64,000 nucleotides of DNA, from NCBI RefSeq assembly GCF_000012985.1, contig NC_007645.1, positions 3,068,501 to 3,132,500 on the forward strand, given 5' to 3'. Of this stretch, positions 8,054 to 16,185 are shown piece after piece; within the stretch, counting starts at the first letter, position 1, and each line of letters starts with the position of its first letter. Position numbers and translations under genes: made by a program. Source of the stretch: Hahella chejuensis KCTC 2396 (lineage in GTDB: Bacteria > Pseudomonadota > Gammaproteobacteria > Pseudomonadales > Oleiphilaceae). The notes under the pieces are model-generated. The model was not told where the DNA came from. It ran no database searches and saw only the letters and a list, made by a program, of their open reading frames with translations.

Positions 8054-10030
8054 TTAGCGGAAAGGTTTTTCAGCCGCCTGATTGGTTTCTTTATATACCC
8101 TATAGGTGTTCCTGCCCGCCGCCTTGGCCGAGTACAACGCCTTATCCGCCATCTTGACCAGATCGTCAGCGTTAACCGCATGGGGCGGCGGCAGGGCGAC
8201 GCCAATACTTGTTCCCACCTGGATGCTCAATTCATTGAGTTGAAACGCCTGCTTCATCGCCCAAAGTATTTTCTGCGCAATGTGTTCTGCGTCGCCTTGG
8301 ACGCTAATGTTCTCCGCGATGATGACAAACTCATCGCCCCCTAGTCGGGCAAGCGTGTCTGATTCTCTGATAATAAGCCGAATGCGACTGCTGAACGCGC
8401 TCAGCAGTTCGTCGCCGACTCCATGGCCGTGGGTGTCGTTGATGGATTTGAAGTGGTCGATGTCCAGATACATGAGGGCGAATAGGGTTTGGTTGCGATG
8501 GGAGCGTGCGAGCGCTTGATTGAGACGGTCATAGAATAAGGCGCGGTTGGGCAGGCTGGTGAGGCTGTCGTACTGGGCTAAATGACGTAGCTTTTGCTCT
8601 GTCTGCTTCCTTTCAGAGATATCGTGGAGGAAGGCGCAGAACTGCCACTGTTCTTGTGCCGATATGGCGGAAATCGTGATTTCTACAGGTATTTTTTCGC
8701 CCTTTATATTGAGGGCGAGCAGTTCAAGGCGCTTTCCTAAAACGATCCCCTGGCCGGTTTCAATAAATTTACGCATGCCAAGTTCATGTCTTTCACGGAG
8801 TCCTGAGGGAATGATTAATTCTGATAATTTGCGCCCGATCGCCTCTGTCGCAGTCCAGCCAAATGTTTCTTCTGCTTTAGGGTTCCAGTCTGTGATAAAG
8901 CCGCTTGAATTCATTGCGATAAATGCTTCATGTGAACTTTCAATGATACGCCTGGTGCGCATTTCACTGGCTTTGAGCTGCTCTTCAATCTGCTTTCGCT
9001 GCGCCACCTCTTGCTCCAACTGCATAAGCGTCAGAGACTTCGCGGCCAATAAATCTTCCTTTTCCTGCATCCTGATCTTACGGCCAATAGCTGAGCCAAT
9101 AAGACCGGCCATCATTTCCAGCGTTTTTAAATCCTCATCATCAAATGCGTGGGGCGTGTCGGATATAATTTTCAGTACGCCTATGACATTACCTTCCTCA
9201 TAGAGGGGAGTCACCACCATTGAGGCCGCTCCGACTTTTTTACACGCTTCAGGATTAACCCTTGGATCATTGGCGGTGTCTTCGGAGATGAGGGCCTTGC
9301 GGTCAATGACGCACAGGCCGGACAGACTGCTGAATAAATTTAGCCTGAGTCCTTTGTATTGATGAGCTGAGCCGCTGGCGGCTTGATAAACCATCTCGTC
9401 GCCTTCCATCAACTCGATGACAGCGCCTGTGGCGGGCGTGAGGGTTAGCATTTTATCTGTCACAAGCTGCATAAAGGCGGCCATATCTATTTCTGCTTGA
9501 GACAGATGGAACTGCGTTTCAACGATTTGGTTTAATTTCTCCGTTGCTTTTTCCAGCCGGACTTCTGTTTCATGATATTCCCGCAATATTTCGAGCAGAT
9601 AGTCATTGGAGGTCGCCAGCACTTCTCTTTCACTCCGTAACTTGGCGACAGAGGAGTGATCGCTCTCCTGTTGCGTCTGGCCGCCATGAATATCCGTGAA
9701 TGAAACGAGCCAGCCTGGGATGTCGCCTTGCTCATCGCCGAGGGGGACGATGTGACACACATGCCATCGATAAGACGAGTCTGAAGCGCGACGAAGGCGC
9801 ATCGTCAGCTCGAAGGGGGCTCCGGTTTTGATGCCGGTTCGCCATCTTCTTTGAACGACAGAGACGTCGTCGTGGTGGATGACTTCGATCCATCTCATGC
9901 CAAGAGAATTGGCCGCGGACAACCCGGAATACTTGCGCCATAAATCATTGCATTCAATCCAGGCGCCCTCGTGATCTGTTTCCGCAAGCAAATGAGGAAG
10001 CGGTAGCTCGCATAGGTTAGTTAGACGCAT
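8054..10030 (-). CDS. PAS-GAF-PAS-GGDEF diguanylate cyclase
   Basis: This 658-residue cytosolic signalling protein begins with a PAS domain (residues about 5-115, ending IPGWLVSFTDI), followed by a short coiled coil (about 125-180). A GAF domain (about 185-330, LCVIDRKALISEDTANDPR, VTPLYEEGNVIGVLKI) and a second coiled coil lead into a second PAS/PAC (about 370-490). The C-terminal GGDEF domain (about 495-650) carries the intact motif LARLGGDEFVII, with RESD five residues upstream, which is a canonical RxxD product-inhibition site. It should make cyclic di-GMP from two GTP in response to ligands sensed by PAS or GAF. No membrane segment or EAL domain is present. It is convergent with the outer-membrane protein gene and divergent from the small gene at 10202. 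Confidence 0.93.
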   Translation of the reverse strand: MRLTNLCELPLPHLLAETDHEGAWIECNDLWRKYSGLSAANSLGMRWIEVIHHDDVSVVQRRWRTGIKTGAPFELTMRLRRASDSSYRWHVCHIVPLGDEQGDIPGWLVSFTDIHGGQTQQESDHSSVAKLRSEREVLATSNDYLLEILREYHETEVRLEKATEKLNQIVETQFHLSQAEIDMAAFMQLVTDKMLTLTPATGAVIELMEGDEMVYQAASGSAHQYKGLRLNLFSSLSGLCVIDRKALISEDTANDPRVNPEACKKVGAASMVVTPLYEEGNVIGVLKIISDTPHAFDDEDLKTLEMMAGLIGSAIGRKIRMQEKEDLLAAKSLTLMQLEQEVAQRKQIEEQLKASEMRTRRIIESSHEAFIAMNSSGFITDWNPKAEETFGWTATEAIGRKLSELIIPSGLRERHELGMRKFIETGQGIVLGKRLELLALNIKGEKIPVEITISAISAQEQWQFCAFLHDISERKQTEQKLRHLAQYDSLTSLPNRALFYDRLNQALARSHRNQTLFALMYLDIDHFKSINDTHGHGVGDELLSAFSSRIRLIIRESDTLARLGGDEFVIIAENISVQGDAEHIAQKILWAMKQAFQLNELSIQVGTSIGVALPPPHAVNADDLVKMADKALYSAKAAGRNTYRVYKETNQAAEKPFR

Positions 10031-10201
10031 GGGAATATCAGCTCTGGATCATAAAGAAACGGACAGGCGTCAAGCCTGATATTTTTTGCTGGACCATGTA
10101 GCCAAAGTATAGAAGGTTTAAGGGGGATGTCAGCGCCTCACAGAGAAAACCTGTCTCACGCAGCCTGATTAATAGGACCCAATAAGTGCGGGGAAAAGGA
10201 T

Positions 10202-10495
10202 ATGGCTGAGATATTGGTTGACGCTGATTGGGGCTTGAGCTTAGGAGTCGACGCGACTTCCTCCGCAATAAAAGCCGGTCTGATTGAAGCCAAACGGCAG
10301 CAGTTAGCGCAGCTGAAAAAGAAGTTAAAGCTGTCAATCAAACAAAGTTACCTGATAGATATAACGATTAACGAGCTGTCTAATCTGAAGACAAATCTCG
10401 AAACCAGAGAGCATACATTGCTTTATAGACGTGTGACTTACCTGCTGAGGCAGATCGAAAACGAACTGCAAGATGGTCACAGCGCCCTGGATTAG
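10202..10495 (+). CDS. small conserved-looking hypothetical protein
   Basis: The frame encodes 97 residues behind AAAAGGA with good spacing. The N-terminus (ILVDADWGLSLGVDATSSAIKAGLIEAKRQQ) is followed by a long Lys/Leu/Gln-rich helix (AQLKKKLKLSIKQSY) and more helix to the end, suggesting an all-alpha protein or short coiled coil. No signal peptide or known motif was recognised. It is divergent from the diguanylate cyclase gene, separated by 171 bases. A relic of the multi-hairpin repeat tail (CCTGATTAATAG, 10164-10175) lies 26 bases before the start. Confidence 0.5.
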   Translation: MAEILVDADWGLSLGVDATSSAIKAGLIEAKRQQLAQLKKKLKLSIKQSYLIDITINELSNLKTNLETREHTLLYRRVTYLLRQIENELQDGHSALD

Positions 10496-10689
10496 GCGTC
10501 TTGAATCAGGGGATATATGAGATGGAGAGGGGGATATGGCGAGGTCTAAGGGAGAGGGATGAACCCATAAGGTGGGACACATGCCGCAACGCTTCGTTGA
10601 TGAACAATGGAACACTGCCTTACTGAGATGGATAGCGTCCTGCAACAAATGTCTGTTCTTCGTCCTCGGCCCAGATAAGGATGCGCGCC

Positions 10690-11029
10690 TTGCGCAAGAA
10701 ACGCCGCCACTGCCTTGGCGCGGGCTTGGGCCAGACGCTGGTTGGCGTCGTTTTCGCCACGCTGGTCCGTGTGTCCAATCAGCTCGATAGATACCGAGTC
10801 GTCTGCCAGCAGATAAACGGGTGAGGTAATCCCGATATCCCTCTGACAACTCTGACTGGTTCACATCGAAATGCACCAGCATCTTCGCTTTTTGCAGTTG
10901 CGGTGCGGATTGCGAAGATTTGAGGGCTTGATGCGACGTTCGTTGTGGTTTGAAACCAGAAAAAAGTTCGCCTGAATAGCTATGGCGCGCCGAACTTCGA
11001 CTCATGAGAAGTGGTTTGATGGTCAGCAA
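10690..11029 (-). pseudogene. frameshifted OmpA-domain remnant
   Basis: One minus-strand frame, open from 11029, reads MLVHFDVNQSELSEGYRDYLTRL, matching the start of an OmpA peptidoglycan-binding domain. Near 10818 one extra T shifts the frame, and the domain continues in the next frame as LLADDSVSIELIGHTDQRGE and NQRLAQARAKAVAAFL, which are the conserved GHTD and QRRAxxVxxxL parts. After that the OmpA similarity stops. Only one domain of about 65 residues is recognisable. The upstream 50 residues look like linker. This is most simply the decayed C-terminus of a peptidoglycan-associated outer-membrane protein. The 5' and 3' limits are uncertain. Confidence 0.6.
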
Positions 11030-11159
11030 GTATCTTGGACGAGTTCGGGGGGCAGCCTCGCTAACCGGAAGCGATCAAGGACATAATAGGGGCACCAATT
11101 AAAGAAACATTCTGGCCTGAATGCCTTAAAGTTTCAGAACTTCAACTATTGGGATTGAA

Positions 11160-11483
11160 ATGAGCGCCTGGAAATCAGTATTTGGATCTATCGTTAACAA
11201 CGATATAAGAGCATTTGGTAAGTGGCGCATGCGTAATGGCGTTGAGTTCTTTATGTATTTGCCAAATAAACAGGAGCAGATGGACAACTTCAAAATATTA
11301 GGCGCAAACCCAGTCTATTTTGATGAGTTGGATAAGTTAATTGTTCCTGCAAACTTCAAACACGGCCCTATGGAAGTTAAGAATGAATTGGAACGTATTC
11401 TCGGGTGTTTAGGCCAGCATGAGGGAGTGAGCGTAGTAATGGAAAGCAATGAGTTAACCATATGCCTTCGGGAGCAGCAGTAA
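11160..11483 (+). CDS. hypothetical protein, 107 residues
   Basis: The frame starts at ATG 11160 after an AT-rich leader and encodes a soluble acidic protein (MSAWKSVFGSIVNNDIRAFG at the start, NELERILGCLGQHEGVSVV near the end). Codon use is more AT-rich than in neighbours. I recognise no family. It sits alone between the OmpA remnant and the paired hairpins at 11.7 kb, so it may be recently acquired. Confidence 0.55.
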   Translation: MSAWKSVFGSIVNNDIRAFGKWRMRNGVEFFMYLPNKQEQMDNFKILGANPVYFDELDKLIVPANFKHGPMEVKNELERILGCLGQHEGVSVVMESNELTICLREQQ

Positions 11484-11662
11484 AAATAGCGCCAATATTA
11501 GGGTGTGAATTTGGACTTTGCTGGGCTAAAGGAGATGGCGCTCCCCATTTGCACAAACTACGAAAAGCCTTTATCAGCACCTACTATTAATCATTCAGCT
11601 CGTTCGGCAACAGAAGTTATGTCTGGGCTTGTTTCAACTGGTGTGGCCATTCAGCTCCGCAT

Positions 11663-11692
11663 GTCGGAAGGCGCTTCACTTTTCCGACCTAC
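11663..11692 (-). repeat. REP-like hairpin, copy 1 of an inverted pair
   Basis: Read on the minus strand it is GTAGGTCGGAAAAG then TGAAGCGCCTTCCGAC. The ends GTCGGAA and TTCCGAC pair to form a hairpin. It is the inverted partner of the 11787-11816 copy, 94 bases away. Confidence 0.7.
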
Positions 11693-11786
11693 CCACTTCT
11701 GATCGGAGGGTGGGGGGAGGAAACGTATGAATTCTGTCAAAACGCCTGGTGTTTTCTTCGGTCTGCATATTGGTGCAGAGCGAAAT

Positions 11787-11816
11787 GTAGGTTGGATAAG
11801 CGAAGCGCCATCCAAC
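11787..11816 (+). repeat. REP-like hairpin, copy 2 of an inverted pair
   Basis: It reads GTAGGTTGGATAAG then CGAAGCGCCATCCAAC. Stem ends are GTTGGAT and ATCCAAC. Compared with copy 1, both stem positions that differ are changed on both sides (C-G to T-A, A-T to T-A), which keeps pairing. Sequences of the type GTAGGTTGGATAAGCGAAGC are known as dispersed short repeats in many gammaproteobacteria. Confidence 0.7.
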
Positions 11817-12032
11817 ACATACGCTTCAGATTTATCCTGAGCTAAAGTCTGATTCATCGGCGTTGGCTGCACCAAGCAGGTTGATAATCAAAGCAAAAAC
11901 GGTCTCGAATTAATCGTTGAAATCCGTTTGTTAAAGTTCGGAACAGTTGAGCCTCATTGTCTCAATGAGGCTCCATGAACAACGAACAGGCTCATACGGA
12001 GCTATATCGCCGGCTTAGACAATATCGCCAGC

Positions 12033-12719
12033 TTAGACAATCTTTGTCGTGATGGACCATCCTTTCATGGTCAGTTGCTTCTGTATGCTGTTTCCACCTA
12101 AGTGCGAGAGTCCGACGGGCAGCACGGTTACGCTGGGCCCTTTGGCGCTTGCGGCTGCGTTTATCAAATGAGCGGCGATCCCCGGATTGCGTTCGTCTGA
12201 CTTGGCCGCCAGTCCCTGTTCGACGACTTCGACGGTATTTTCTCCTTCTGCGAACATCACGTCTTTCAAGAGCGTCGCCCTGTAATAAAACAAAGAGTGA
12301 TTGATCGATCCGAGGTTTTTATCGCTAGAACCGGAAATGGTGAGTTTCTCCATCTTGGTCAGTCCGGCGCCTGATCCAACGATGCTTCCATTCTTGATAG
12401 GGAGTTCGACCGCCGCAATGGTCGTATGCTTGGCCCCTAGTTTGCCGATGGCGGCGACCACGGCTTTGGCGCCTGCAATCATCAAAGTCTGATCGCCGGG
12501 TAAAAGCGGCGATAAGGTCTCTGTACTATGCTGTTCGCCAAGCAGGACGATGAAGCTGCTGTCTTTCTTTAGAATAACCCCTAGCGGCATGTCAGGATCA
12601 GGCAACATAAGCCCGATACCGTCAATCGTTAACCCTTTTTTGTTTAAAGGCAGATAATTTAATTTATAGGCGTTTAGTACCGCATCCGCATGATTTTTCG
12701 CCTCTAACTCTCCAGACAT
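12033..12719 (-). CDS. hypothetical protein with TraB/GumN-like features
   Basis: This 228-residue protein follows a strong ribosome site (AAGGAAGGAG). Residues about 50-66 read FIVLLGEQHSTETLSPL, resembling the 'LLGTIH' start motif of TraB/GumN-type metal-dependent hydrolase-like proteins. The C-terminus (VLPVGLSHLGGNSIQKQL and MKGWSI) resembles the terminal 'VGAAHLxGxxSVxxxLxxxGY' motif of the same superfamily. The middle differs from the family as I know it, and there is no signal peptide or membrane helix. The assignment is therefore a motif-level suggestion. No operon partner; the nearest upstream gene is dsdA 300 bases away on the same strand. Confidence 0.5.
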   Translation of the reverse strand: MSGELEAKNHADAVLNAYKLNYLPLNKKGLTIDGIGLMLPDPDMPLGVILKKDSSFIVLLGEQHSTETLSPLLPGDQTLMIAGAKAVVAAIGKLGAKHTTIAAVELPIKNGSIVGSGAGLTKMEKLTISGSSDKNLGSINHSLFYYRATLLKDVMFAEGENTVEVVEQGLAAKSDERNPGIAAHLINAAASAKGPSVTVLPVGLSHLGGNSIQKQLTMKGWSITTKIV

Positions 12720-13025
12720 AAGAACTCCTTCCTTTTGTCGATTTGATGAAGTCTTTCACCGGTTTTTTTTCTGAGAACAGCGCCAGTGGGATCTCTCATA
12801 ATCTTCCTGAACGCCTTTCATAACTGGCTGAATTTATTGCCATCTTCATCATACTATAATCAGGCGGACAAATAGCTTCCTTCTATTTGTCTGCAATCTG
12901 TTTGTCTGCAACGACAGGGCCTGCGCATGTCAGGTCATGTCTCTCAGTAAATTTGACCGTTATTTTTAGGGGAGGGGCTTTAATCTGATCCCAGATGAGC
13001 GCCGCCCCTCTGTTCAGACTGGTTT
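12720..13025. other. intergenic region between dsdA and the TraB-like gene
   Basis: It holds an inverted, partial copy of the multi-hairpin repeat (12853-12933). An inverted repeat (about 12969-13014, arms AGGGGAGGGGC and GCCGCCCCTCT) lies just after the dsdA stop. It lacks a T-run on the dsdA strand, so I do not call it a terminator. Nothing gene-like is present. Confidence 0.5.
12853..12933 (-). repeat. multi-hairpin repeat, partial copy A
   Basis: On the minus strand it contains CCTGACATGCGCAGG, then GCAGACAAATAGAAGGAAG CTATTTG and CCTGATTATAG, the same order as the last two hairpins of the full copies. An extra 15-base duplication (TTGCAGACAAACAGA) sits between the two hairpins. The first three hairpins are missing. 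Confidence 0.8.
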
Positions 13026-14339
13026 TCAAGTAGACACGTTTACCGCTTTCGCGAGATAACGCTGATACTCCTCATCGGGAACAAAAGAGCCTCCCGTCAG
13101 CCAGGGGATATGCACGCTATTTTCCATGCGATGGCTGAGGCGATGTGAGTCTAAATACTTCTGTCCGGCCTCGGACGTCAACATCGCCGGGCCGAGACAG
13201 CCTATGGCCGCAGAGGGCTCGACCTCGATATTTTCCAGGTCTTTTAGCAGGTATAGCTGCTGGTATAACTGTTCATCCGTCGCGGTATACACGCCTGACA
13301 GGAGGTTGCGCGTGGCGTCGCATACCCACTGCGATGCGGCGCCGACTGCCAGGCCATCAGCATCTGTGCGGTTCTTTAAATCAAGTTCGTAGATGGAGGT
13401 CGGTGCAGCGCCCGGTGCGCCGGCCATGCCGAGCAGCATGCAGGGCGACTGTACCGGTTCCGCAAAAAAGCAGTGAACGTGGTCATTGAAAATATGTTTC
13501 AGGCCATAGGTAATCCCGCCTGGCGCCCCGCCCACGCCGGCGGGCAGATACACAAACAGAGGATGGTCGGCGTCCACCTTAATGTTCAGAGCTTCCAGCT
13601 GCGCCTGAAGGCGTTTGGCTGCGACAGCGTAGCCCATGAAAAGGTTCGGGGATCTTTCATCATCGACAAAATAACCGCACGGATCGGCAATAGTCTCAAG
13701 GCGTCCGGCCTCAAGCGCCGCGCCATAATCGGCGTCATGCTCAACCACCCGCACTCCACGTTTTCTAAGGCGCTCCATTTTCCATTCTTTAGCATCTGAT
13801 GACATATGGACTACGGTTTTGAAGCCCAGCGCAGAGCCTATGACGCCGATGCTCAGGCCCAGATTGCCTGTGCTGCCAACCGTGATGGTGTGCTTTGAAA
13901 ACAGGTCACGAGCTGATTGTGATGCGAGCGTACAGTAGTCGCTGTCTACGTCCTTAAGCACGCCGTGCGTCAAAGCCAGGGATTCAGCAAAACAAAGCAC
14001 TTCATGAATGCCGCCGCGAGCCTTGACTGAGCCTGCTACCGGCAAGTCATGATCCGCTTTCAGGAACAGCAAACCACCCACTGGATTGATCCTGTTGTTA
14101 AGCCGGTCCGCTTGTATCAGAGAAGACTCAATCAGTCCGTGGCTGGGTTCCAGCTCGGGGAACAGTCTCTGTAGCAGTGGTGCAAATCGTTTAAGGCGGG
14201 CTTCCGCCGCGTAGAGTGCATCGACGTTTGGTGTGGCGGGGGCTGAAGCCGGATTTTGATAATTCCTGTTTAGCCATACTATAGGTTGGCTGCTCTGAAT
14301 GGCTTTAAGTTCGTCTTGGGCGATACTGAGGGGATTCAT
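13026..14339 (-). CDS. dsdA: D-serine dehydratase (D-serine ammonia-lyase)
   Basis: This 437-residue protein matches the usual length of DsdA. This fold type II PLP enzyme converts D-serine to pyruvate and ammonia. The predicted Schiff-base lysine is K106 in AGSVKARGG, and the phosphate-binding glycine loop is VGSTGNLGLS (about residues 153-162). Other family blocks are PVGGLLFLKADHDLPVAGS, PAGVGGAPGGITYGL and SAAIGCLGPAML. The protein is cytosolic. The gene is divergent from a LysR-type regulator, as in the classic dsdA-dsdC layout, though no D-serine transporter gene is adjacent. The start follows a weak ribosome site. Confidence 0.95.
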   Translation of the reverse strand: MNPLSIAQDELKAIQSSQPIVWLNRNYQNPASAPATPNVDALYAAEARLKRFAPLLQRLFPELEPSHGLIESSLIQADRLNNRINPVGGLLFLKADHDLPVAGSVKARGGIHEVLCFAESLALTHGVLKDVDSDYCTLASQSARDLFSKHTITVGSTGNLGLSIGVIGSALGFKTVVHMSSDAKEWKMERLRKRGVRVVEHDADYGAALEAGRLETIADPCGYFVDDERSPNLFMGYAVAAKRLQAQLEALNIKVDADHPLFVYLPAGVGGAPGGITYGLKHIFNDHVHCFFAEPVQSPCMLLGMAGAPGAAPTSIYELDLKNRTDADGLAVGAASQWVCDATRNLLSGVYTATDEQLYQQLYLLKDLENIEVEPSAAIGCLGPAMLTSEAGQKYLDSHRLSHRMENSVHIPWLTGGSFVPDEEYQRYLAKAVNVST

Positions 14340-14366
14340 TGTTTATCCATGCTTGCTGACATTTGT

Positions 14367-14403
14367 ATGATTAACATGGCAGTATCATCGCCATGTTAAT
14401 CAT
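14367..14403. promoter_or_regulatory. perfect 14-bp inverted repeat between dsdA and the LysR gene
   Basis: Arms ATGATTAACATGGC (14367-14380) and GCCATGTTAATCAT (14390-14403) are exact reverse complements with a 9-base spacer. The position between divergent genes is where a LysR-type regulator would bind. However, the sequence also aligns closely with the first hairpin of the dispersed multi-hairpin repeat (TTAATATGGCAATGATATTG and GCATGTTAAT at 15701-15730), so it may be a captured repeat fragment rather than an operator. Either role, or both, is possible. Confidence 0.6.
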
Positions 14404-14469
14404 CAGAAAGCAAACGATAGAAATTCAACAGCTGTTTAGTATCGCTAAACACAAACGGGAAGGTTGAGG

Positions 14470-15366
14470 ATGTCAGGACTGGGGGCGCGGACTTTTTCCA
14501 CGCTGATCTATTTTGAGGCCTGTGGCAGGCTGTTAAGCTTTTCTGAGGCCGCTCGGGAACTTTATGTCACGACGGGCGCGGTGAGCCAGCAAATTCGCAA
14601 ACTGGAAGAACAGCTGGGAATCAAGCTGTTTGAGCGTCGCCCGTCAGGTATCCGATTAACGGCTAAAGGCAGCGAGTTATTGACCGTGACGAGGCAATCG
14701 ATTGACGCCATCAGGCTGACCGTTGATCGTCTGCAGACGAGTACCAATGATTCCGCCGTCAGACTTACCTCTACGCCGTCGTTTGTTTTTAAATGGCTGA
14801 TTCCAATGCTCAAAGAGTTCAATCTCAGCCATCCCGATATAAAGATTGAAACTTATGCGGAAGCTGCGCTGCTTAATCTGAGTACCGCTAGCTTTGACCT
14901 GGCCATCGATTACAGCGCAGGCGAGTATCAGAACTTTGATGCGACGCTGTTGGTGGAGGAAATCCTGCTGCCGGTCATCAGCCCTGAGTATATGAAGGGC
15001 GCAAACTGGCAAGACCCCAACATCTGGGATAGCGTCTCGTTGTTACATGATGCGATGCCCTGGCCGGATTCTCCCCGGGACGCAGAATGGCGCTACTGGC
15101 TGGACCAGTCAGGACTGCCTGACGCGCCCAGCCAGCAGGGACATTACTTTAACCGTTCTGATATGGCCATCGCTGCAGCTGACGCAGGCCTTGGAGTAGC
15201 GCTTGCGCGCGGTTCGCTGGTAAAAGAAGAGCTGGCCAACGGTCGTCTCATCGCACCGCTTCCTGCAATGCCTTCCTGTTGCAACTACTACCTCATCACC
15301 CACAAAGGCAAAGCGGTCAGCCGTAACGTCAGCGAGCTGAAAGACTGGCTGCTGAGCAAAGCGTAA
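14470..15366 (+). CDS. LysR-family regulator, probable dsdA activator
   Basis: The start is ATG 14470 because GGAAGG lies about 6 bases upstream; an in-frame TTG at 14464 would leave no spacing. The 298-residue protein has an N-terminal winged helix-turn-helix (residues about 5-65: SFSEAARELYVTTGAVSQQI, LEEQLGIKLFERR) and a periplasmic-binding-like effector domain (about 90-295). The style is that of the GcvA/DsdC branch (GAVSQQIRKLE, LLSxxPSF-like VRLTSTPSFVFKWLIP). Gene order and divergence suggest that it senses D-serine and controls dsdA. I leave the symbol blank because similarity to DsdC itself cannot be measured here. Confidence 0.88.
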   Translation: MSGLGARTFSTLIYFEACGRLLSFSEAARELYVTTGAVSQQIRKLEEQLGIKLFERRPSGIRLTAKGSELLTVTRQSIDAIRLTVDRLQTSTNDSAVRLTSTPSFVFKWLIPMLKEFNLSHPDIKIETYAEAALLNLSTASFDLAIDYSAGEYQNFDATLLVEEILLPVISPEYMKGANWQDPNIWDSVSLLHDAMPWPDSPRDAEWRYWLDQSGLPDAPSQQGHYFNRSDMAIAAADAGLGVALARGSLVKEELANGRLIAPLPAMPSCCNYYLITHKGKAVSRNVSELKDWLLSKA

Positions 15367-15523
15367 ACGCCGCACCCATGCCAAACTGAACCATAGACAT
15401 AGGGGAAAACGTAGGCGCTTCATTGCATTCGTATGCCTGATTAATAGACGTAGCGGCAAGCTTTTGCGCTCCTAAGTACGCTGTTTGGTAAATTGATGTT
15501 TCTTGGGGATACAACAGTTAAGA

Positions 15524-15551
15524 CCCGTTCGCCCTGAGCCTGTCGAAGGGG
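15524..15551 (+). repeat. REP-like repeat, forward
   Basis: Contains CCGTTCGCCCTGAGCCTG followed by TCGAAGGG. This short sequence is a widely dispersed intergenic repeat in proteobacteria. It forms an inverted pair with 15643-15669. Confidence 0.85.
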
Positions 15552-15642
15552 CTGAGTATCGCCCCCTACCTGGCGGTATAACTACTCCAGGATGAAACCA
15601 GCTTCCATTGAGAGGGGGAATTGGGGCTGGCGCTCTGGAAAG

Positions 15643-15669
15643 CCCTTCGACAGGCTCAGGGCGAACGGG
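15643..15669 (-). repeat. REP-like repeat, inverted
   Basis: Exact reverse complement of the core at 15524-15550. About 92 bases separate the two copies, giving a REPIN-like layout. Confidence 0.85.
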
Positions 15670-15700
15670 AGCTGCACTTATGATTTGTTACGCAGTTTTA

Positions 15701-15847
15701 TTAATATGGCAATGATATTGGCATGTTAATAACCAGGCGCATGGATGCGCCTGCGCGGCGGCCAGCCGCGGGAGACAGGGCCTGACATGTGCAGGCCCTG
15801 TCGTTGCAGACAAATAGAAGGAAGCTATTTGACTGCCTGATTAATAG
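15701..15847 (+). repeat. multi-hairpin repeat, full copy B
   Basis: Five consecutive inverted repeats: H1 TTAATATGGC/GGCATGTTAA (imperfect); H2 CAGGCGCAT/ATGCGCCTG; H3 CGCGGC/GCCGCG; H4 CAGGGCCTG/CAGGCCCTG; H5 GCAGACAAATAG/CTATTTGACTGC (one mismatch, A-A). The element ends with CCTGATTAATAG, roughly the reverse complement of the TTAATAACCAGG near its start, so short terminal inverted repeats are present. Confidence 0.85.
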
Positions 15848-16185
15848 TCTTTCATGGGGAAGCACGCGATGTGAGTGCGGGTCTGGTCGGCATGAGGTTA
15901 CCGGTCTGGAAAAAGTGCGAGTTTACTTTTCTCCGAACCCGTTGCGCTCCGTGGATGGTAGACCGTTGAAGGCGGAGCGTATGCGCGAAACTCTCATCTA
16001 TAAGGCGTCTGGCGGGCAAGTGCGATACCTGATTTGCCGAGCGCGCAGCTGCAATGACGATGGCGTCGGGGCGGGTTTTAAGCACAAGTTTCGATAGACT
16101 AAACTGTTCGGACCCCGGCCTTGACGTAACCAGCGTCCACTTCTACATTCCAAACATACCCTCCGAGGACATTTCGCGACCTCTC

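Larger units (their letters stand above)
11484..12032. other. intergenic region with paired hairpins
   Basis: This stretch has no credible gene. Two short frames (11505-11702 plus, 11651-11875 minus) run through the inverted hairpin pair and have no protein-like features. An additional imperfect palindrome GAGCCTCATTGTCTCAATGAGGCTC lies near 11950-11974 and could serve as a terminator or structural element. Confidence 0.5.
15367..16185. other. intergenic region rich in dispersed repeats
   Basis: This 819-bp gap holds an inverted pair of REP-like sequences (15524-15551 and 15643-15669), a repeat tail relic (CCTGATTAATAG at 15436-15447) and a full multi-hairpin repeat (15701-15847). The frame at 15789-16097 is a translation through the repeat and is not a gene. 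From 15850 to 16185 I see no further structure except the leader of the EAL-HDOD gene. Confidence 0.6.

Noticed and set aside
15789-16097. A 102-codon frame beginning in the multi-hairpin repeat (also 36935-37138 and 47611-47940)
   Set aside because: The shared N-terminal similarity (MQALxLQxNRRKLF) is a translation of the repeat itself, not a gene family.
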